Source of the DNA: an uncultured Eubacteriales bacterium
Lineage (GTDB): Bacteria; Bacillota; Clostridia; Christensenellales; CAG-138
Length of the DNA stretch: 36,606 nucleotides
Reading direction: 5' to 3'
NCBI GenBank assembly: GCA_902789675.1
Contig: CADAPG010000021.1
Coordinates: 1 to 36,606, forward strand
Made by a program: the position numbers and the translations under genes. Below the pieces are notes generated by a model. The model was not told where the DNA came from, did no database searches, and saw only the letters and a program-made list of their open reading frames with translations. Numbering within the stretch: the first letter of the stretch is position 1; each line of letters starts with the position of its first letter. Positions 31,911 through 36,606 of the stretch are shown piece after piece.

Positions 31911-33023
31911 TTACTTCTTCTTCTGCTTCGGTGCGTTTTCAAAGTACTGCCATTCGTTTTCGTACCAATACGTGATATTGCCGTCGGCATCATAATGCGC
32001 TTCCCTGATTGTATTACCGTTCGCGTCATATTCGTATTCAATCCAATACTCGATGCTGCCGTCAGCAGTATAGTGCGTTTCTCTAATCATTTTACCATTC
32101 GAGTCGTACGCGTATTCGTACCGATAACTGGTGTTGCCGTTGAAACCATCTTTCGTTTCCCTGATTCGATTGCCGTTCGCATCGTACGCGTATTCGAACC
32201 GAGAACTGATACTGCCGTCGGCTTTATAGTTTGTATTCCCGGTCATTCTGCCGTTTGCGTCGTACTCCGATTCGGTCCGATGCAAGATTTTGCCGTCAGC
32301 ACCATACTCCGTAAACCTGGTCCGTTTGCCGTTCGTGTCGTATTCGTATTCGGACCGATCAACGATTTTACCGCTGGCTTCGTATTTCGTTTCTCTGGTC
32401 ATATGACCGTTCGCGTCGTATTCGTATTCGGACCAATAAACGATGCTGCCGTTGGCTTCATGGTTCGTTTCCAGGGTCTTTCTGCCGTTCGCATCGTATT
32501 CGTATTCAAGCCGATACTCGATACTGCCGTTGCCTTTATACCATGTGTATCCAGTCTTTCTGCCGTTCGCGTCATACTCTGATTCGGCCCGATTCAAGAT
32601 GCTGCCGTCGGCGTCATATCTCATATCCCGAATCTGATTGCCGTTTGCGTCGTATCCGAATTCGTATACGTACCGATATTCGTTGCTGCCGTAGCATTCA
32701 TACCTCGTTTGCCTGATGCAATTGCCGTTCGCGTCATATTCGTATTCGAACAGATAAAAGATGCTGCCGTTTGAACTGTAACCGGTGGATTTCATCATTC
32801 TCCAGTCGCCGGTTTCTTCGGCTTCGGTTTGCTCTGTCGTATTTCCGTTCTTGTCGTCCGCCTCTTCATCGCCGGTAATTCCCGCAATTTCCCCGGGGCG
32901 GTCGCCCTCCTTTTCAGTTTTCCGCGCTTCTTTCGATTTGCAGCCGATAGCCGTCAGCACAAACACTGAGGCGAGCAGAATCAGAAACAGACGTTTTGCC
33001 GTATTACACGTTTGGAGAGCCAT
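31911..33023 (-). CDS. lipoprotein made of YD-type (RHS-like) repeats
   Basis: A 370-residue protein. The N-terminus is a lipoprotein signal with cysteine C28 after LTAIG, followed by a flexible charged linker. From about residue 78 to the end it is built from ten 26-residue repeats of the form YxADGSIxYRxEYEYDANGxxIRET plus a partial one, and a basic tail (KQKKK). The pattern is that of YD repeats in RHS and wall-associated proteins, which form beta-sheet shells; here there is no RHS core or toxin tip. It should be anchored to the outer face of the membrane. The repeats are 78 bp in DNA and could change in number by recombination. The start has an AAAGGCAGG site. Function unknown. Confidence 0.82.
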   Translation of the reverse strand: MALQTCNTAKRLFLILLASVFVLTAIGCKSKEARKTEKEGDRPGEIAGITGDEEADDKNGNTTEQTEAEETGDWRMMKSTGYSSNGSIFYLFEYEYDANGNCIRQTRYECYGSNEYRYVYEFGYDANGNQIRDMRYDADGSILNRAESEYDANGRKTGYTWYKGNGSIEYRLEYEYDANGRKTLETNHEANGSIVYWSEYEYDANGHMTRETKYEASGKIVDRSEYEYDTNGKRTRFTEYGADGKILHRTESEYDANGRMTGNTNYKADGSISSRFEYAYDANGNRIRETKDGFNGNTSYRYEYAYDSNGKMIRETHYTADGSIEYWIEYEYDANGNTIREAHYDADGNITYWYENEWQYFENAPKQKKK

Positions 33024-33052
33024 AGAGTATCCTGCCTTTCTTTATTTAATTC

Positions 33053-33081
33053 AGTATACCATCTTTTTGCAAAAAAAACAA
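33053..33081 (-). promoter_or_regulatory. promoter of the YD-repeat lipoprotein
   Basis: On the minus strand TTGTTT (33081-33076), 17 bases, TATACT (33058-33053), with an extended -10 TG just before it. Confidence 0.55.
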
Positions 33082-33253
33082 TGAGCAGGGGCAATATAGT
33101 TTTCGCTGAATGGATCTATGCATGGTAACAGATTTTTGTAAGGAAACCGCTTCCTGTCCGATTTATCGGATACCTCTTGTGGTTTAATACAGGTGTAGAG
33201 AGGAAATAGAACACTTTTTCTCGAAGCAATTCATCTTTAAGAGGAGGTTTCCA

Positions 33254-33676
33254 ATGCGGTATTATGAGGTAACAGCAAAGTGCGGACACGTCGGAAAAGG
33301 ATTCTACATTCCGATCACGTTCCCGGTCAGAGCAAAATCGGCGGCGGAGGTGGCCTCTGTGACCAGGGCGTTCCCAAGAGTGAAGCACAATCACAAAGAC
33401 GCGATCCTGTCCGTCAAAGAAGCGGACGCCGATGATTACGACGATCAGTGGACGGTGAATAATTACGATCCATACCTGATGTGCAGGAACCGTCAGGATC
33501 AGCTGCGGGAATACGACGCGATCTACTACCGGCTGGTCGAAGAGAAACGCGACAAGTGCTTCTTTGAAAGAGAACTCCCTGAGAAAGCGATATTTTCCGG
33601 GAAGAAGCGGATTCGCAACGTAAGACAGTACGCGAGAGAACAGGCTTCCGCATACGCAATGCTGGAAGCGATCTGA
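33254..33676 (+). CDS. unknown accessory protein of 140 residues
   Basis: Not assigned to a family. It starts MRYYEVTAKCGHVGKGFYIPITFPVRAKS-like strands and ends in a basic helix-rich part (RVKHNH, RIRNVRQYAREQ), which suggests a soluble nucleic-acid or protein binding unit. C10 and H12 near the N-terminus could take part in metal binding, but there is no full zinc finger. A GAGGAGG site precedes the ATG. It opens a run of four genes (to 34644) with spacings of 3-15 bases, which form an operon. About 170 bases upstream (33082-33253) hold no recognised gene. Confidence 0.7.
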   Translation: MRYYEVTAKCGHVGKGFYIPITFPVRAKSAAEVASVTRAFPRVKHNHKDAILSVKEADADDYDDQWTVNNYDPYLMCRNRQDQLREYDAIYYRLVEEKRDKCFFERELPEKAIFSGKKRIRNVRQYAREQASAYAMLEAI

Positions 33677-33690
33677 AGGAGGTAACAGCA

Positions 33691-33843
33691 ATGAGCGGTA
33701 TCTGGGATTTGTTTGATCTGAACGGCGACGGCAAGCTGGATGGAATTGAAATGGCGTTTGCGTATTCGGTGATCTTCGGCGACGAGGATTCGCAGAATGA
33801 CGGCAGCAACGATTATGACAGTGAGTATGACGAGGAGGAATAA
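33691..33843 (+). CDS. 50-residue EF-hand-like acidic protein
   Basis: A short gene with a perfect AAGGAGG site. Residues about 9-20, DLNGDGKLDGIE, match the calcium-binding EF-hand loop at every ligand position (D, N, D, K backbone, D, E). A hydrophobic helix (MAFAYSVIF) follows, then a very acidic tail ending EYDEEE. Only a single hand is present, so a pair would need dimerisation or a partner. Its neighbours are the unknown gene upstream and the SWIM zinc-finger protein 3 bases downstream. Confidence 0.75.
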   Translation: MSGIWDLFDLNGDGKLDGIEMAFAYSVIFGDEDSQNDGSNDYDSEYDEEE

Positions 33844-33846
33844 GAT

Positions 33847-34644
33847 ATGCGTATGATGGGATTCGGAAGAGATGATACGAAGGAAACGCCGGATGTATTG
33901 ATTCCGCGGGTGGATGAACCCGGAGAGCCTGTGAAATCGCTGGTGCGGATCCGGTTCGAGAACTTTGACCGTGAACTGACCTATTTCAATGACCTCTTTG
34001 ATCTGAATGAGGGCGATCGCGTGTTTGTCAACGGCAAGCTTGCGGGTAAGGTCGGTTATATTACTTCTGTGACCACGAAGTTCAGGATCCGCCTTTCCGA
34101 CTACGAACGCGTGATCGCGATGGCACAGACGCCGATCCACGGTTCCTACGCGCCTGTCATGGACAAGATGCTGAGCTATGACAGCGTCGCACTTTTGCCG
34201 GAGGAATTCCGCACATGGTTTCTTCCTCCGGAAGAAGAGATCAAAGACGGGGATGATACAATCATCTACGGTGACGGCTACATCATTCCCTTGGACGATC
34301 CGCACCAAGCGGAAGGCGCTGTGCCGCAGGTGTTCGACCGTGCGCTGGAGTACTGCAGAACCGGCAAGATCGGTTACGTTTCCGTGAGAGACGGCGTCGG
34401 GCGTGCGTACGTGGCCGGTACGGAATGGTACGAGCTCGAGTTTACCATCCGGAACAACGCGATACAGGAAGCGTACTGCAGCTGTCCGTATGCCGGACTC
34501 TGCAAGCATCTGCTGGCGGTGGCGATCATGCTGTCAGTGATGGCAGGCAACGGCAAGCTCGATCTCACTCGTGACTTTGTATTGATCGATACGAACCGGT
34601 TCTACGAGATGATCCGGCACAGTGAACAGACGGTAACGGTTTAA
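33847..34644 (+). CDS. SWIM zinc-finger protein
   Basis: A 265-residue protein. The C-terminal part carries C211-x-C213-x5-C219-x-H221 (CSCPYAGLCKHLLAV), the SWIM zinc-binding signature, preceded by a strand segment YELEFTIRNNAIQEAYC typical of the domain. SWIM domains bind DNA or proteins and occur in helicase partners and transposon-related proteins. The first 200 residues have no recognised domain. It is probably co-expressed with the two genes upstream. Confidence 0.82.
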   Translation: MRMMGFGRDDTKETPDVLIPRVDEPGEPVKSLVRIRFENFDRELTYFNDLFDLNEGDRVFVNGKLAGKVGYITSVTTKFRIRLSDYERVIAMAQTPIHGSYAPVMDKMLSYDSVALLPEEFRTWFLPPEEEIKDGDDTIIYGDGYIIPLDDPHQAEGAVPQVFDRALEYCRTGKIGYVSVRDGVGRAYVAGTEWYELEFTIRNNAIQEAYCSCPYAGLCKHLLAVAIMLSVMAGNGKLDLTRDFVLIDTNRFYEMIRHSEQTVTV

Positions 34645-34653
34645 CCGTACCAT

Positions 34654-34704
34654 GGGAATGGGATCGGAATACACCTCCTATTTCACACCTCCGATCCCGT
34701 TCCC
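34654..34704 (+). promoter_or_regulatory. long hairpin with anti-ribosome-site loop
   Basis: A 15-bp stem with one G-T wobble (34654-34668 with 34690-34704) and a 21-base loop. The loop contains CACCTCC (34672-34678), and a second CACCTCC runs into the stem (34686-34692). The next gene's GGAGG site lies at 34713-34717. The loop could pair with that site, or the stem could act as a weak terminator without a T run. The role is inferred. Confidence 0.5.
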
Positions 34705-34725
34705 TAAAAAGGGGAGGAAAAGCTT

Positions 34726-35142
34726 ATGAAACTGATCCAGACCATTTGTCCGCACTGCGGAGCACCGCTCAAGGTGGATGAATCCATGAAGCAGGCAGTA
34801 TGTGAATACTGCGGCATGACAATATTGGTTGAACATGAGGCCGCTCAATCCGCAGAAATCGATTCGGAACAAGCCGGCTATGATTTCGAGAAAGGCCGCC
34901 AGCGGGCGCAGGCAGAACTGGCACGACAAACGTATCAGCCGCGACAGACCTACACGCCGGTGCAGCCGAAGAAACGGCACACGTTCTGGTGGGTGATGGG
35001 ATGGATTTTCATATTCCCGATCCCGGCGACGATCCTGATCGTTCGCAGCAAGAAGCTGCACTGGATTCTGAAACTCGTGTTGGTTGCTGCAGTCTGGGGA
35101 CTGTACTTTATCATCGCGATGGCGGGCGGCAAGGGCTCATAA
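34726..35142 (+). CDS. zinc-ribbon membrane protein
   Basis: A 138-residue protein. C8-x2-C11 and C26-x2-C29 form an N-terminal zinc ribbon (CPHCG, CEYCG) facing the cytosol. A charged and glutamine-rich linker follows (about 35-85), then two membrane helices (about 87-105 and 111-133). Many Firmicutes have such small ribbon-plus-helices proteins; none has a clear role. The start has GGGGAGG 8 bases upstream. Confidence 0.78.
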   Translation: MKLIQTICPHCGAPLKVDESMKQAVCEYCGMTILVEHEAAQSAEIDSEQAGYDFEKGRQRAQAELARQTYQPRQTYTPVQPKKRHTFWWVMGWIFIFPIPATILIVRSKKLHWILKLVLVAAVWGLYFIIAMAGGKGS

Positions 35143-35157
35143 TTATGGAGGCAGAAA

Positions 35158-35370
35158 ATGACAAACAGAGAAAAACTGATGCAACAAATGACTAAAATGA
35201 CAGCTAATCTGCTCGCGCTTTATTTGAGCGAGAAGGTTTCCGGTGAAATTAATGATCGGCTCTGCAAACAGTGCTTGAAAGCACACGGCGGACAGTGTAT
35301 CATGGAAATGCAGAATCTTGAAAACTGTCCGAGAAGGATTTCAGACTGGCTGCAGGAAGAGGCGTGTTGA
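35158..35370 (+). CDS. small cysteine-containing protein, mobile-element type
   Basis: A 70-residue protein starting MTNREKLMQQMTKMT and ending ISDWLQEEAC, with C36, C39, a C in GGQC and a C in ENCPRR arranged like a small zinc-binding unit. Similar MTNREKL...WL proteins are common in clostridial phages and conjugative elements, as far as I recall. A GGAGG site precedes it. Confidence 0.65.
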   Translation: MTNREKLMQQMTKMTANLLALYLSEKVSGEINDRLCKQCLKAHGGQCIMEMQNLENCPRRISDWLQEEAC

Positions 35371-35382
35371 CAGGAGGTCGCT

Positions 35383-35586
35383 GTGAAGCATAGAGTCAGA
35401 GTTCAGGTTCCGGTAGTCAAACGCGGGCTATTCGGCAGGAAGAAAGTCGTTTATGTCGACCGAACGGTCGTCGTCGACGGTAGGACCTACCGCCGTATGA
35501 AGAATGCGCAGCGGAACCAGCAGACAGATTCTTTCGTAGATTTCGTAGATCGGGTGGAAACGATGCATGCGGTTTTTGATGATTGA
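35383..35586 (+). CDS. small basic unknown protein
   Basis: A 67-residue protein from GTG 35383, with an AGGAGG site 6 bases upstream. The first half is basic (RVQVPVVKRGLFGRKKVVYVDR), the second acidic. Family unknown. It follows the previous gene by 12 bases and probably shares its message. Confidence 0.6.
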   Translation: MKHRVRVQVPVVKRGLFGRKKVVYVDRTVVVDGRTYRRMKNAQRNQQTDSFVDFVDRVETMHAVFDD

Positions 35587-35601
35587 GGTGATTTAACTGA
35601 A

Positions 35602-36039
35602 ATGAAAGAATTAGATATTAACCTTTATTTCGCATACGGATCCAATATGGACGAGGAGCAGATGACATACCGTTGCCCCGGCGCAACCGAAGTCGGGATC
35701 TGCACACTGGAGGACATGCAGTTTGTTCTCGATTCAGCAGGCGTTGCGTCTATCGTTCCCAAAACGGGCAGCAACGTAACTGGTGTTGTATGGCGCGTTT
35801 CGAATCGTAACATTGTTGCGCTTGACCGTTATGAAGGGGTTTCCCTCGGGTGTTATCGGAAAGAGTTTATCCAGGTGTCGGTGAATGGCCAGAAGCGCGA
35901 TGCGTTGGTTTACTTATCAAACCGCGATACAGCAAACGCCGGTTGGAAATCCGGTTACATGGACAGAATCGTGAAAGCGGCCAAGCGTCATCGCTTCAGT
36001 CAGGATTACATCAACGAATTACAATCTTGGAACAAATAA
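35602..36039 (+). CDS. gamma-glutamylcyclotransferase-like protein
   Basis: A 145-residue protein of the AIG2/GGCT fold. The substrate loop YFAYGSNM is at residues 9-16, and the catalytic acid is E78 in ALDRYEGVSLGCYRK. Family members release 5-oxoproline from gamma-glutamyl compounds or handle related amines; the substrate here is unknown. A GAGGTGA site lies somewhat far (about 14 bases) from the ATG. It precedes two small unknown genes. Confidence 0.85.
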   Translation: MKELDINLYFAYGSNMDEEQMTYRCPGATEVGICTLEDMQFVLDSAGVASIVPKTGSNVTGVVWRVSNRNIVALDRYEGVSLGCYRKEFIQVSVNGQKRDALVYLSNRDTANAGWKSGYMDRIVKAAKRHRFSQDYINELQSWNK

Positions 36040-36333
36040 ATGTACCACATTCTTAATCCCGATTTCTTTATAGTCGGCAAGGAAAACATCATAATGACCG
36101 GCACGGTTCAGCAGAAACTTCCATTCCTCATCTTTCAAAAAGAAGGGGAGGAAGCTTTCTACGTTTGTTCATCGTTTCAGCAGCAGGGCGACGGAAGCTA
36201 TCACGGCAGGAATCGATATACAAAGTTGCTCTGTGAAACGAGCGACGAACTAAGGGATATGACCGTCAGTCAGATAGAATCCGTTGTTATTTCCTCGTGG
36301 AAGGCGGGGAGAAAAAGGATAGCGAGCGATTAA
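36040..36333 (+). CDS. unknown protein of 97 residues
   Basis: Starts at the base after the upstream stop codon, so it is translated by coupling or reinitiation. It contains KLPFLIFQKEGEEAFYVCSSF strands and an R/K-rich tail; no family recognised. No separate ribosome site is visible. Confidence 0.5.
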   Translation: MYHILNPDFFIVGKENIIMTGTVQQKLPFLIFQKEGEEAFYVCSSFQQQGDGSYHGRNRYTKLLCETSDELRDMTVSQIESVVISSWKAGRKRIASD

Positions 36334-36366
36334 TACGTCGGAGTAAGAAGGGGGAGACACATCTGA

Positions 36367-36570
36367 ATGGAACGGACACCAAGGCGACATGCATGTATCA
36401 CTGAAACGGGACGTGTCATTGATATTTCGTCGTATCCGATTCGCGAATTTGTAGACGGCGCTTGGCGCGACGCTAAATCGCCGTTGTACGGAGAAGAAGT
36501 ATTGAATGCTCGCATTCTATCAGAAGATGAAATAAAGCAGAATGAATTGTATGAGCTTTTGCCCACTTGA
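36367..36570 (+). CDS. unknown protein of 67 residues
   Basis: Begins MERTPRRHACITETG after an AAGGGGGAG site. Acidic, helical C-terminus (ILSEDEIKQNELYELL). No family recognised; it is the last gene of the window. Confidence 0.5.
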   Translation: MERTPRRHACITETGRVIDISSYPIREFVDGAWRDAKSPLYGEEVLNARILSEDEIKQNELYELLPT

Positions 36571-36596
36571 AAATGTACTTTATCTTACAGTATAAT
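36567..36596 (+). promoter_or_regulatory. promoter pointing out of the window
   Basis: TTGAAA (36567-36572, overlapping the last stop codon), an 18-base spacer and TATAAT (36591-36596). The gene it serves lies beyond the end. Confidence 0.6.
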
Positions 36597-36606
36597 ATGT
36601 TATGTT

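Noticed and set aside
31911..33023. A CRISPR-like array suggested by regular 78-bp spacing
   Set aside because: The repeats are in frame within one protein, imperfect and without unique spacers.

Overview
The window looks like a chromosomal segment of an uncultured, fairly GC-rich member of the Clostridia (Firmicutes). This rests on acpP-rnc-smc-ftsY gene order, a Gram-positive type PolC replicase, RNase Y, GGAGG-type ribosome binding sites, sigma-A style promoters with 17-18 bp spacers, an ECF sigma/anti-sigma pair, and many short clostridial-type accessory proteins. TGA is used as a stop throughout. A placement near the Christensenellales or Oscillospirales is a guess from style only.

Layout. 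1-7.3 kb holds a NUDIX hydrolase and the lipid/cell-division block plsX (5' end damaged), acpP, rnc, smc, ftsY. 7.4-10.3 kb holds an ECF sigma factor with a membrane zinc anti-sigma factor, then a divergent secreted esterase. 10.4-20.9 kb is a long housekeeping block: pyrH, frr, a small unknown gene, an inserted DUF559 endonuclease-like gene between two copies of a repeat, uppS, dxr (frame broken), rseP, ispG, polC. It covers UMP phosphorylation, ribosome recycling, isoprenoid and undecaprenyl synthesis, intramembrane proteolysis and replication. 21.0-23.5 kb is a compact RiPP-like cluster: a strong promoter, two tiny precursors sharing a leader, a radical SAM/SPASM enzyme, a PqqD-like recognition protein and an S26-type peptidase. 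23.5-27.2 kb carries rny, a repeat element, a membrane-dipeptidase family gene, an unknown gene and tRNA-Trp.

From about 27.2 kb the base composition becomes more AT-rich and the content accessory: tRNA-derived fragments, 55-bp direct repeats around a 1214-residue secreted repeat protein, a lipoprotein made of YD-type repeats, and a run of small genes (EF-hand peptide, SWIM zinc-finger protein, zinc-ribbon membrane protein, gamma-glutamylcyclotransferase-like protein, several unknowns) that resembles decayed mobile-element cargo.

The observations most worth following are the RiPP-like cluster with twin precursors and an anchor-less signal-peptidase-like protein; the DUF559 gene enclosed by near-identical repeats whose end supplies its ribosome binding site; the 55-bp tRNA-containing repeats around the surface-protein gene; and two short out-of-frame deletions inside essential genes (plsX, dxr), which are either assembly errors or real lesions. 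All product calls come from reading motifs by eye; no database search was run.
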